From Candidatus Bathyarchaeota archaeon (lineage in GTDB: Archaea > Thermoproteota > Bathyarchaeia > TCS64), in the NCBI GenBank assembly GCA_026014815.1, contig JAOZHP010000047.1, forward strand, positions 1 through 60,259: DNA of 60,259 nucleotides. Reading direction: 5' to 3'. The notes under the pieces are model-generated. The model worked only from the letters and a program-made list of their open reading frames with translations. It did not search any database and was not told where the DNA came from. The position numbers were made by a program, and so were the translations under genes. Numbering within the stretch: position 1 is the stretch's first letter; each line of letters opens with the position of its first letter. Below, in pieces: positions 1-6,831 of the stretch.

Positions 1-1284
1 GTGAGGCTTCAGTACATCGAGATACCGCAGGTTGAGGTGACCTGGGCTTGGGTGGGTTCAAAGTCTTACACGAAGAAGTGGGGGATCGGTATGGGGATAA
101 ACGAGTGGGGCGTCGTGGTCGCCGATAATGACGCTTCCACGCGGGAGCCCCTCGAAGGAGAGAGGGGGCTCCATGACAACGACATCTGCCGCCTGATACT
201 GGAGCGTTCCAAGACCGCGAGGGAGGGCATGCAGGTCGCAGGGGCCCTCCTCGGTGAGTATGGCCACTCCTACGTCGGCGAGATCTACTGGATAGCGGAC
301 TCGGATGAGGCCTGGATCGTCGAAGGCGCAGGCCATCACTGGGCGGCGGTCAGGATCACGGACGGCGTGGCGGTGAGGGCCAACCAGTTCCAGATAACCA
401 CCCACTGGGACGCCGGCAGCGAGGATCTGGTGGATTACGCCATCAGCAGGGGGTGGTGCAGGTCCGCCAGGGACTTCAACTTCGCACGGTGCTACTCGAA
501 GACGGGTTACCCGTACAGGTCCTCGCAGACGAGGTTTGAGCGGGGGCACGACCTCTTGGACGACAGGGTCGGAAGCCTCACGAGGCGGGATCTGATCGAG
601 GTACTGTCGGATCACTATGAAGGCACTAACATGTACACGACGGCCCACAGCAACTCCCGCTACAGGACCATCTGCAGCAGGAGGACAGTGTCGGCGATGG
701 TCGCGCACCTGAAGCCCAGCACGCCGTCCGAGATGCAGGTGATGTGGTACTGCATGAGCAGCCCGTGCATAGGGGTCTTCATACCTGTCTACGCCAACAT
801 CTCTGCGATCCCCACCCCATATCTGACGGGGGACGCCCCGGAGGACATCTCTGGATATGACGGTGACTCGGCCTGGTGGGCGTACAAGAAGATACAGCTG
901 CTGGTCGACGAGGATTACCATGAGCGCCTTGCAATGGTCAGGGTGGGATGGGATGAGCTATACGAAAGCTTCGCCTCGGATATCGACCAACTCGAACAAG
1001 AACTCCGAAGCCTATACTTGGCCGGTGAGAAGGAGGAGGCGCGCGCCAAGATGGACTCTTTCGTGGAGCGGAAGCTGACGGAGGCTTACGAAGCGTCGCT
1101 GCAGACCATTGAGGAGCTGACCAGCGCCGAGGGTGTCGAAGAGGAACCTTCGGGGGACATGCCTGAAGACGGCGAAGAGAAGGATGATAAAACGATCGTG
1201 TATATGGGTCTGTTCATCTTCATGGCACTGATCGCCGTCACACTGTGGTTCTATGTAAAGAACATAGGTGAGAGCCGTTCCTAA
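1..1284 (+). CDS. C69/U34-type dipeptidase, membrane-anchored (5' end cut by window)
   Basis: The frame is open from the first base, so the N-terminus lies outside the window. What remains matches the C69 (dipeptidase/secernin-like, Ntn-hydrolase) family: an early YIEIPQVE segment, GMGINEWGVVVADNDA and the YWIADSDEAWIVE strand. The family's processed N-terminal cysteine nucleophile should lie about 40-50 residues upstream and cannot be checked. The C-terminus carries an acidic linker and then one hydrophobic segment (about residues 400-420, VYMGLFIFMALIAVTLWFYV) with a short basic tail. The catalytic domain is therefore probably held on the outer face of the membrane. The anchor is less usual for this family. 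Family assignment is fairly sure; the substrate is unknown. Confidence 0.85.
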   Translation: MRLQYIEIPQVEVTWAWVGSKSYTKKWGIGMGINEWGVVVADNDASTREPLEGERGLHDNDICRLILERSKTAREGMQVAGALLGEYGHSYVGEIYWIADSDEAWIVEGAGHHWAAVRITDGVAVRANQFQITTHWDAGSEDLVDYAISRGWCRSARDFNFARCYSKTGYPYRSSQTRFERGHDLLDDRVGSLTRRDLIEVLSDHYEGTNMYTTAHSNSRYRTICSRRTVSAMVAHLKPSTPSEMQVMWYCMSSPCIGVFIPVYANISAIPTPYLTGDAPEDISGYDGDSAWWAYKKIQLLVDEDYHERLAMVRVGWDELYESFASDIDQLEQELRSLYLAGEKEEARAKMDSFVERKLTEAYEASLQTIEELTSAEGVEEEPSGDMPEDGEEKDDKTIVYMGLFIFMALIAVTLWFYVKNIGESRS

Positions 1285-1431
1285 CCTATTCTATTTATAA
1301 AAAACCACGGCGGAAAAATCTTATCACCACTCACTGACGCGTCGCATTTATGCGGCTTTTAGGTCGCTAATATGCGAAAACTGTAACGAAAACCACTGTA
1401 ATGTGGTGAGATGAGAACGATATCATAAGTT

Positions 1432-1514
1432 TTATGCGGTGATGCGCCTCTGGAAAATCAGCGAATAGGGCTTTAGTTTACAGGTATGATAAAACTTAAG
1501 CGGTTATGTGCCTC
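1432..1514 (+). repeat. Two of three copies of a 19-bp motif upstream of the MBL-fold gene
   Basis: Positions 1432-1450 and 1496-1514 carry related 19-mers (TTATGCGGTGATGCGCCTC and TTAAGCGGTTATGTGCCTC). A third, TTAAGCGGTGATACGCTCC, lies at 2458-2476. All three are in the same orientation in non-coding DNA. Copies two and three are each followed by a GC-rich segment able to fold. The TTAAG or TTATG core could be a promoter element, but the matched bases continue past a TATA box. The function is unknown. The rest of 1285-1558 shows no gene. Confidence 0.45.
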
Positions 1515-1558
1515 ACCCCTTGGTGGGGAAGGCGAAGCGCGCGCAGGAGAAGTTGTGA

Positions 1559-2431
1559 ATGGCCAGTTACAAAATTAAAATTGGGTCTTTTAAATGTGCA
1601 GCCATCAGCGATGGCTTCTTCAAATATAAATCACCCATGTTTCCAAACCCTGGTAAGCTCCTCTTTGCCAACGCACCGAAGGAATCTCTTGAATCGACCC
1701 TACGCGAACATCACATCGCCCCAGAAAAGTGGACCGAATGGGTAAGCCCATACATATGCATGACTATTGACACAGGTGAACATCGGGTTTTAGTAGACAC
1801 GGGCGCAGGTGATCTCGATATTAACACCGGTAAACTACTTCAGAATCTTAAGGAAGAAGGCATAGCACCTGAAGACTTCGATACGGTCATCCTCACTCAT
1901 GCGCACCCGGACCACATCGGCGGCAACGTCCTTACAGATGGGAATCCGGCTTTTCCCAACGCACGTTTCGTCATTTGGAGAGACGAGTGGAATTTTTGGA
2001 CCTCGCAGAAATCTTCACCCGAATCCAAAGATGATGAACATCTAAATTTGATGAGAGGTTTAGCGCTCAAGGGTCTCTTACCGATTCGGAGCCAGCTTGT
2101 ACTGATTGATAGGGAAAAGGAGATCGTTCCCGGTATCTCTGCGATCTCCGCATCGGGGCACACTCCTGGCCACATGGCATTGGTTGTGGCCTCGGGAGAT
2201 GAGAAGCTATTCATCGTGGGTGACGCGGTGCTCCATCCAATACATCTGGAACGGTTGGACTGGTATTCAGCCGTCGATTTTGATCCCGGACAGGCTGTTT
2301 TCAGCCGTCGTCGGCTCCTAGACATGGCATCTGAAGAGAATGCTTTGATGTTTGCGTTTCATTTTCCTTTCCCCGGGATTGGCAAGGTCGTTGAGAATAA
2401 AGAAACATGGCTATGGCAGCCTTTGGCCTAA
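1559..2431 (+). CDS. Metallo-beta-lactamase-fold hydrolase (lactonase-like)
   Basis: A 290-residue protein with the full metal-ligand set of the MBL superfamily: HAHPDHIGG at residues 114-122, a SGHTPGH motif ending at H205, D222 in GDAVLH, and H268 in FHFPFPG. Length and motif spacing resemble the AttM/AiiA-like lactonase branch more than RNase Z or glyoxalase II. No signal peptide is seen, so it is probably cytoplasmic. The ATG start has an AGGAG at 1545-1549, nine bases upstream, which decides the start. It stands alone, preceded by two copies of the 19-bp motif. The substrate cannot be read from sequence; quorum quenching in particular should not be assumed. Confidence 0.88.
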   Translation: MASYKIKIGSFKCAAISDGFFKYKSPMFPNPGKLLFANAPKESLESTLREHHIAPEKWTEWVSPYICMTIDTGEHRVLVDTGAGDLDINTGKLLQNLKEEGIAPEDFDTVILTHAHPDHIGGNVLTDGNPAFPNARFVIWRDEWNFWTSQKSSPESKDDEHLNLMRGLALKGLLPIRSQLVLIDREKEIVPGISAISASGHTPGHMALVVASGDEKLFIVGDAVLHPIHLERLDWYSAVDFDPGQAVFSRRRLLDMASEENALMFAFHFPFPGIGKVVENKETWLWQPLA

Positions 2432-2483
2432 CTCTAGCCCTAATGCACACGTAGGTCTTAAGCGGTGATACGCTCCTATTTGT

Positions 2484-2558
2484 GGTGGGCACGCGCCAGG
2501 CGAGTCCTGCTCCCGGGGCGTTATCACCCTTGCTCCAGGGCCGGCAACACTCCCCACC
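2484..2558. other. GC-rich segment with closing stem, possible structured RNA
   Basis: GGTGGG at 2484-2489 can pair with CCCACC at 2553-2558. The GC-rich interior offers further pairing, for example CCCGGGGC against GCTCCAGGG with a bulge. The segment follows directly on the third 19-bp motif copy and precedes the 49-residue zinc-ribbon gene. No tRNA, SRP, RNase P or C/D-box signature was found. It could be a leader or an independent small RNA, or just GC-rich sequence. Confidence 0.25.
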
Positions 2559-2596
2559 CTAGATAGCTCGTGCAGTACGCGGACGTTGAAGTAGAG

Positions 2597-2746
2597 ATGG
2601 CTAGAAAGAAAAGATGTCCTAATTGTGGAAGCAAAAAGGTGAAAAAAGAAGCTAGGGAATGGCTGTGTGGCACCTGTGGAAATACATGGTCGGGCAAGAC
2701 AAAGAGATCAGGTTCCAGAAAGGGAAAGACAAGATTCAGTGGATGA
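2597..2746 (+). CDS. Small basic zinc-ribbon protein, 49 residues
   Basis: An ATG-started frame gives a 49-residue protein with two CxxC knuckles (CPNCG at residues 7-11 and CGTCG at 24-28). A Lys/Arg/Ser/Gly-rich tail follows (GKTKRSGSRKGKTRFSG). Two CxxC pairs with about 14 residues between them form a classic rubredoxin-like zinc ribbon. The basic tail suggests nucleic-acid binding, like small archaeal ribosome- or transcription-associated ribbons, but no specific family is recognised. The frame sits between the structured segment and the ferredoxin-like remnant, with no obvious operon partner. The regular Cys pattern makes a chance frame unlikely. Confidence 0.72.
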   Translation: MARKKRCPNCGSKKVKKEAREWLCGTCGNTWSGKTKRSGSRKGKTRFSG

Positions 2747-2819
2747 TACGAGTTTCAGAGCGAATAACCTGACTCTGATCGCCTACAAGGATGTCGTAAA
2801 AGGATAAGCGATCAGAAGC

Positions 2820-3023
2820 TTGGATGAAGGGAGCTGTCCCGTACAAGTCATCAACAGAATACGAGACGGGCGACTAGGGGTCGAAAAGCCCGAGATAGAC
2901 CACAGCAAGTGCACCAAGTGTATGCTCTGCCACTTCTTCTGTCCAGAGGGAATTATAACGGTGCGGGATGACGGCTACATTGAGGTGGACCCGAGGTTAA
3001 AACAACAAATCATACTCAGCTAA
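2820..3023 (+). pseudogene. Truncated PorD-like ferredoxin subunit remnant
   Basis: The frame (TTG start) reads 67 residues, with KPEIDHSKCTKCMLCHFFCP closely resembling the first [4Fe-4S] motif of the delta subunit of 2-oxoacid:ferredoxin oxidoreductases. The PorD at 58979-59260 has KPEIDYEKC in the same place. A PorD continues into a second CxxCxxCxxxCP cluster right after the I-x-VD strand. Here the frame leaves that pattern at EVDPRLK and stops. Upstream, the same frame stays open but is broken by TAA at 2805-2807. Its last 27 bases overlap the 3' end of the convergent TBP gene. I read it as a remnant. A real single-cluster ferredoxin is the alternative. Confidence 0.5.
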
Positions 3024-3551
3024 GAGTGTTCTAATATTCTCTACTGCCTCAAACACCTGTTTCTCCTCCTTGGCGCCAGTGATAACAATTTTTCCAGTAC
3101 TAAAAAGCAATAACACTGTTTTTGGGTCACTCATTCTGAAGACAGCCCCAGGGAACTGCTCAGGCTCATACATGATGTTTTCCATAAAATCTGCCGCCGC
3201 CTCCAAATCAATTTCCTTGCCAAGATTCGCGGAAGCCACCATATTCTGCACAATGACCTCTGGCTTCACTTTCTCTATAATGCCCTTCTCCTTCAACTCC
3301 CGCACTACTTTCCTTATAGCGATCCCAGCGGCTTTCTCTGATTTCGCCCCGGTGCAAACCATCTTTCCAGTACTGAAGATCAACGTGGCAGTCTTTGGGT
3401 TTTTAAGTCTGAAGCAGAGTCCCGGAAACTTTTCTGGCCGATACTCCACATTCCTGAAGGCCATAATTATAGAGGATAGATCGATCTCTTGGTTTAGAGC
3501 CCCGGTGGCTACCACGTTCTGGATATTAATATCATAAAGGTTTCCAGTCAT
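2997..3551 (-). CDS. tbp: TATA-box binding protein
   Basis: A 184-residue protein made of two imperfect direct repeats of about 90 residues, each with the TBP core pattern. Repeat one has IQNVVATG, FPGLCFRL and LIFSTGKMVCTGAK; repeat two has VQNMVASANL, FPGAVFRM and LLFSTGKIVITGAK. This is the two-fold saddle that binds TATA boxes and recruits TFB and RNA polymerase. Length is normal for archaeal TBP. It is transcribed alone on the minus strand. A TATA-like TTTTTAT lies about 48 bases upstream, giving a predicted leader of roughly 20 bases. The 3' end overlaps the ferredoxin-like remnant on the other strand. Confidence 0.97.
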   Translation of the reverse strand: MTGNLYDINIQNVVATGALNQEIDLSSIIMAFRNVEYRPEKFPGLCFRLKNPKTATLIFSTGKMVCTGAKSEKAAGIAIRKVVRELKEKGIIEKVKPEVIVQNMVASANLGKEIDLEAAADFMENIMYEPEQFPGAVFRMSDPKTVLLLFSTGKIVITGAKEEKQVFEAVENIRTLLAEYDLLF

Positions 3552-3592
3552 TATGGCCTCAGAGTATAATAACGTAACTTACCATAACAGTT

Positions 3593-3604
3593 CCGATAAA
3601 AACC
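3593..3604 (-). promoter_or_regulatory. Candidate TATA box of the TBP gene
   Basis: On the minus strand the sequence reads GGTTTTTATCGG, centred near 3600. An archaeal start site about 26 bases downstream would fall near 3574, leaving a leader of about 23 bases before the TBP ATG. No other AT-rich hexamer in the short upstream region is placed as well. This rests on spacing and composition only. Confidence 0.45.
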
Positions 3605-3647
3605 GGTATTCATCAACAGGAAGGAGGCAACACAACACGGCGTCGTG

Positions 3648-3806
3648 ATGGTTTCAAGGGTAGCTGGGGCTCTTATCATTCTTTACAATGATGAAACGTG
3701 CCTGAGACGCGCCAGCGTGTTGTATGAGGGCGTTAAGAACGCTTATATTCGTTTGATGTTTACCGTAGAATTCTATTCTGCAATTGAGCAGTACAAAAAA
3801 TTATGA
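3648..3806 (+). CDS. Hypothetical 52-residue protein
   Basis: An ATG-started frame running away from the TBP gene gives a 52-residue peptide (MVSRVAGALIILYN...AIEQYKKL). It mixes hydrophobic and charged residues and has one Cys. GGAGG at 3623-3627 lies further from the ATG than usual. The frame stays open upstream to 3600, so an earlier start is possible. No family is recognised, and codon use does not clearly separate it from chance. The rest of 3552-3841 shows no other gene. Confidence 0.3.
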   Translation: MVSRVAGALIILYNDETCLRRASVLYEGVKNAYIRLMFTVEFYSAIEQYKKL

Positions 3807-3841
3807 GATTAATGGGGCTTTGATACCGCGTAGAGATAGGT

Positions 3842-4210
3842 TTAGTTTTCTTTTTTCTCAGCAGCTTCGAGTTTCTTTTTATAGCTAGCGATTTCCTTTT
3901 CTAGTCCAGGGACCGCGTTCTCTAGTTTTTCTTTATCTTTTTGGAGCTTGGATGCCTCTTCTTTAACCTTCTTCACCTGAGCTTCTAGCTTGGTGCTTTT
4001 CTCAGCGGCTTCTCCGAGTTTCTTTTTATAGCTAGCGATTTCCTTTTCTAGTTCAGGGACCGCGTTCTCTAGTTCTTTCTTTTTTTCTTGGAGTTGGGTT
4101 GTCTTTTCTTTAAGCTCATTCACCTGAGATTCCAATTCGTTACATTTCTCAGCGGCTTCTTCGTATTTTGTCTTCTTGACGTACCCTAAGCTTTCCATAA
4201 TACTCAACAT
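3842..4210 (-). CDS. Coiled-coil protein built from a 49-residue repeat
   Basis: A 122-residue, Lys/Glu-rich protein. After a short head (MLSIMESLGYVKKTKYEE) it is two tandem 49-residue units (residues 19-67 and 68-115) plus the start of a third. Each unit begins AAEK and ends near LEKEIASYKKKL, with a PxLEKE break in the heptads. The DNA is repeated with a period of 147 bp, and a stretch of roughly 50 bases is almost identical between units, so the duplication is recent or kept uniform. No signal peptide or membrane segment is seen. GGTGAG just upstream of the ATG supports the start. Role unknown; probably a long helical structural or scaffolding protein. Confidence 0.72.
   Translation of the reverse strand: MLSIMESLGYVKKTKYEEAAEKCNELESQVNELKEKTTQLQEKKKELENAVPELEKEIASYKKKLGEAAEKSTKLEAQVKKVKEEASKLQKDKEKLENAVPGLEKEIASYKKKLEAAEKKEN
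3866..4156 (-). repeat. 147-bp tandem repeat within the coiled-coil gene
   Basis: The block GTTTCTTTTTATAGCTAGCG occurs at 3871 and again at 4018, an offset of 147 bp or 49 codons. The identity continues through the following TTTCCTTTTCTAG and CAGGGACCGCGTTCTCTAG segments. Keeping the exact codon phase means repeat number could change without breaking the frame. Confidence 0.8.
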
Positions 4211-4571
4211 CTCTCACCTAAGGTATAATTATCCCTTGATTGAATAAACTTAACTGATGAGTAACGAAACTCTGCTTAATAATGAGTTCTTGAGATTACA
4301 CTAAATAGCATGAGTGTGTTACGTTGCTGCGCCTGCTCCATTTTCATAGCCAGTAGACCTGGTACCGGGTCTTGGTGATGACTTCTTCTGTATTCTCTGG
4401 GAAACTAGTCAGCTAGGAACATTGATAAAATATCTGAATGATTTGACATGCTCTGTTGCATGTATATGTTAACTAGAGGAATAATGAAACAAGGTGGCGC
4501 GTGTGCGTAAATGAGTTAACGTGGTAAGGTTTAAACCCACCAGATGTGTAACACTGATATGGTAATACGGC
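4211..4571. other. Intergenic region with two near-palindromes
   Basis: No coding frame or tRNA is visible. It holds a near-palindrome AGACCTGGTACCGGGTCT at 4347-4364 (one mismatched pair) and the palindrome GGTTTAAACC at 4528-4537, described separately. The left part should contain the promoter of the minus-strand coiled-coil gene and the right part that of the toxin-antitoxin pair. Confidence 0.5.
4528..4537 (+). promoter_or_regulatory. Palindromic TATA/operator candidate of the vapBC pair
   Basis: GGTTTAAACC is a perfect 10-bp palindrome whose TTTAAA core is centred near 4532, about 40 bases before the GTG start of the antitoxin. It can serve as a TATA box with initiation near 4558. Because VapB-type antitoxins usually repress their own operon through palindromes, it is also a good operator candidate. 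Confidence 0.5.
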
Positions 4572-4802
4572 GTGAGTCACACTGAAACCGTTACAGGTAA
4601 GATACCTGCCGAGTACAAGGAACTGCTCCAGGAACACGGGGTAAACATCAGCAAACTGATCCGAGAAGCCGTAGAGAAGGAAATAGAAAGGATCAGGGAA
4701 GAGGAGCAGAGAAAAGCCCTAAAAGCGGCAAGCCAAGTGCTCCAAAAAATACCCGACCAGGAAATCATCGACATCATAAGAAAAGGCCGAGACAGGCGAT
4801 GA
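4572..4802 (+). CDS. vapB: VapB-like antitoxin
   Basis: A 76-residue charged protein with GTG start. The N-terminal part (VTGKIPAEYKELLQEHGVNISKLIREAVEKEIE) has the strand-helix-helix pattern of ribbon-helix-helix regulators. The C-terminal helix is rich in Glu, Arg and Lys and would wrap the toxin. The gene overlaps the PIN-domain toxin gene by four bases (ATGA), the normal arrangement for type II toxin-antitoxin operons. Autoregulation through the palindrome at 4528 is likely. The family is inferred mainly from size, pattern and partner. Confidence 0.8.
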   Translation: MSHTETVTGKIPAEYKELLQEHGVNISKLIREAVEKEIERIREEEQRKALKAASQVLQKIPDQEIIDIIRKGRDRR

Positions 4803-5227
4803 CAAACCGGATCATGGACGCAAGCAGCCTACTCTTATGTATAAAAAGATACGGTGAACAGGCCCATGAGACACTGAAAACAAGCAGCACCATACCCCTC
4901 ATCTATTATGAGGTGGGAAACGCTCTAAGAACCAGCGCCGCCATCCTCCACCACATTACCCCAGAGGAAGCAGAGGAAACCCTTGAACACATTCACAAGA
5001 GCCTTGTGTTGATGAAACTCATCCACCAGAGAAACACACAGGACTCAAAACGTATACTCCAAAACAGCATCACACACGACATGACTTACTATGACTCCGC
5101 ATACCTCACAGCCGCGGAAAAACATAAAATCCCCCTAGTAACCGAAGATAAACAATTAGCGAAAGCAGCGAAAAAAGCAAACATACCCACCATCAACACA
5201 AATAGAATACTAAACACAACACCTTAA
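4799..5227 (+). CDS. vapC: VapC-like PIN-domain ribonuclease toxin
   Basis: A 142-residue PIN domain with the four acidic metal ligands in order: D7 (IMDASSLL), E38 (YYEVGNAL), D99 (TYYDSAYLTAA) and D117 (LVTEDKQL). It is full length and all catalytic positions are intact, so the toxin should be active as an Mg-dependent endoribonuclease. The VapC targets known in other organisms are tRNA or rRNA; the target here is unknown. It is translated from the ATGA overlap with the antitoxin. It marks the left edge of the gene-poor stretch that follows. Confidence 0.9.
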   Translation: MTNRIMDASSLLLCIKRYGEQAHETLKTSSTIPLIYYEVGNALRTSAAILHHITPEEAEETLEHIHKSLVLMKLIHQRNTQDSKRILQNSITHDMTYYDSAYLTAAEKHKIPLVTEDKQLAKAAKKANIPTINTNRILNTTP

Positions 5228-5435
5228 CCGAAAACCAATCTATCAGACGTCCAAAAAAATCTTCACTTCGCATATTACTGCCTCTTTCCCGAAAGAATAA
5301 AAGCACCTGAATAAAGTCCACCGACACCTCATTCACGTATACCCAGGCACCAGACCTCCATTGACTTTCTGCATACTCAACCCACATTTCCACATAAATG
5401 TCAGAGAATAATACATGACATCAAAAACATCTGTC

Positions 5436-5711
5436 TCAGAGGGCCCCCGTAACCCCAACCACGACATCCAAATCAAGAAAACCCCAGAGCCCAATCACAT
5501 TATCAGGCATCACAGAACCAACACCACCCTCATCGGCCTCACCATAAACCCCCTTGAACCAGAAACATCGTAAAACCATCAACACAAAAAAGAACATAGC
5601 ACAAACTTCCAGGACGCACATTAGAAACACCCAGAATACAGAGACGAAGAGGACCATAATCAACAACAAAGACCCTCCCCAAGTCGAGTCTTCAGAAAAC
5701 AACGTCTCCAT
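5436..5711 (-). CDS. Possible small membrane protein, 91 residues
   Basis: From an ATG at 5711 the minus strand encodes a 91-residue peptide. It has a long hydrophobic stretch (about residues 15-50, from LLLIMVLFVSVFWVFLMCVL onward) and an acidic/Gly-rich C-terminus. A TATA-like AATATATA at 5766-5776 is suitably placed. The caution is that this region's minus strand is G/T-rich, which by itself yields Val, Phe, Leu, Trp and Gly codons, so hydrophobicity is weak evidence. No family is recognised. Confidence 0.32.
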   Translation of the reverse strand: METLFSEDSTWGGSLLLIMVLFVSVFWVFLMCVLEVCAMFFFVLMVLRCFWFKGVYGEADEGGVGSVMPDNVIGLWGFLDLDVVVGVTGAL

Positions 5712-5799
5712 AATATTGGCTAACACTTGCTGGCTAATAGGAGAAACCAGCAATCTGCAATTTCTCGATATATATTACGAATCAATACTTTTTTAACAT

Positions 5800-5811
5800 A
5801 AAATAAACGCT
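5800..5811 (+). promoter_or_regulatory. Candidate TATA box of the 55-residue zinc-ribbon gene
   Basis: CATAAAATAAAC is centred near 5805. Initiation about 26 bases on would be near 5831, just before the ATG at 5838. The spacing supports expression of an otherwise isolated small gene. Confidence 0.4.
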
Positions 5812-5837
5812 ATACATCTCCCACGAGCGTGTGCAAG

Positions 5838-6005
5838 ATGGAGAAAGTAACGTTCGATACACCAACAATATGTAAAAAATGCAGCTTTCACAACTTCAAC
5901 ATAGTCGGCACAGTCTACAACGGAGCCCTCAACTACACACACCTAGACATAAAATGTATGAGATGCGGCTACAAACAGATCAAAATAAACCAACCAAACA
6001 CGTAA
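5838..6005 (+). CDS. Small zinc-ribbon protein, 55 residues
   Basis: The frame from the ATG at 5838 encodes 55 residues with paired knuckles: CKKCSFHNF at residues 12-20 and CMRCGYKQI at 39-47. A strand-rich linker (IVGTVYNGALNYTHLDIK) lies between them. Two CxxC motifs about 23 residues apart followed by aromatic residues are typical of a free-standing zinc ribbon. A TATA-like element lies at the right distance. It sits alone in decayed DNA and could be accessory or phage-like, but the intact Cys pattern argues that it is functional. No specific family is assigned. Confidence 0.65.
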   Translation: MEKVTFDTPTICKKCSFHNFNIVGTVYNGALNYTHLDIKCMRCGYKQIKINQPNT

Positions 6006-6152
6006 CTCCCGTTTTCTTTAACACCATACATATTTTCGATCCATTACTCGATGGAACCCACAGGGTGAACCGCTCAACCAAACCCGGATTCCACGCCAAA
6101 GAGCCCATGATCCCAAAGTCGCCTAGGCTCTGCTCGCTGCCTCCTCGCCCCC

Positions 6153-6467
6153 AGTTCATCAGTATCTGAAAAACAACAAAAAATAACCATAATAGCATCC
6201 AACATAAAAATAAAGTTTACAACAAACAAATTCCTAAAAATATTTAACGAAAAGATAACTGAATTATGCATAAACAAATGCGGAAAGACACCAGAAACAA
6301 AGAACCACTGCAAAGCAATAAAAAAAGACGCACCAACCTGCCCCATAAAAAACATCAACACTGACACAAAATTCCACGCAAAAATGAGATGAAAAGACCA
6401 ATTACTCAACGACTTCGAGTCACTTTTAAAACTCGAAGCAGAGTTACACGCACCAGCTGATAACTAA
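6153..6467 (+). pseudogene. Cys-rich small protein broken by an in-frame TGA, start lost
   Basis: One plus-strand frame reads protein-like sequence from about 6153 to TAA at 6465. The central part has four cysteines (ELCINKCGK, NHCKAI, PTCPIK), suggesting a small metal-binding domain. Helical sequence follows (KDQLLNDFESLLKLEAELH). It is interrupted by TGA at 6390-6392, and the frame stays coherent afterwards. The simplest reading is a TGG-to-TGA nonsense change. There is no ATG, GTG or TTG between the upstream stop at 6108 and the coherent part. I read it as a gene relic of unknown family. Recoding of the TGA is possible but unsupported. Confidence 0.45.
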
Positions 6468-6523
6468 ACTACATACTTAAATCAACTCACCACCATAAAG
6501 AAGCCAACAACCATGCACCCCAA

Positions 6524-6831
6524 AGCCTGCCAAACCTAAGAGCCACCGCCGCAAGTCACAGAAACAAACCAGTGACAAGCGCCTAACCCCCCACCACCGC
6601 CAACGACCCCACACCACACCAAACCCCGTAAACCAGAGCCACAAAAAAATTCACGGAATACACACCCACAGCAACGACTAGGACAACCCCGCAACCACCA
6701 GAATCCTTGCAGCCATCACGGCACTACGACACGCACAGATAAAAGTAGAAAACGAACCACGAAACCACACAAAAACATCAGATAAGTCACTGCAGCTGTA
6801 TCCCAAACCCCTGAAAAGCCTAGAAAAACCG
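6524..6831 (+). repeat. Direct repeat copy 1 (about 300 bp)
   Basis: Aligns with 8674-8962 over its whole length in the same orientation. Shared runs include GAAACAAACCAGTGACAAGC, CACCAAACCCCGTAAACCAG, AAAAAAATTCACGGAATACA and ACATCAGATAAGTCACTGCA, separated by substitutions and small indels. Neither end shows clear terminal inverted repeats or a transposase. This copy has lost the minus-strand hydrophobic frame present in copy 2. Confidence 0.85.

Noticed and set aside
58-921. 287-codon minus-strand frame opposite the C69 peptidase
   Set aside because: Arg/Pro/Val/His-rich translation with no domain, fully antisense to a clear family protein; a shadow of GC-biased codons.
3070-3537. 155-codon plus-strand frame
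   Set aside because: Antisense to the TBP gene, whose two-repeat structure is unambiguous.
5193-5393. 66-codon minus-strand frame past the vapC end
   Set aside because: Overlaps the vapC 3' end, has no family-like sequence and lies in G/T-rich minus-strand DNA that gives spurious hydrophobic frames.
6390-6392. In-frame TGA as a selenocysteine codon, given a SelA-like gene at 54527
   Set aside because: Archaeal selenocysteine uses SepSecS and a SECIS element; none is visible, the frame lacks a start codon, and SelA-like proteins mostly have other functions. Nonsense mutation is simpler.
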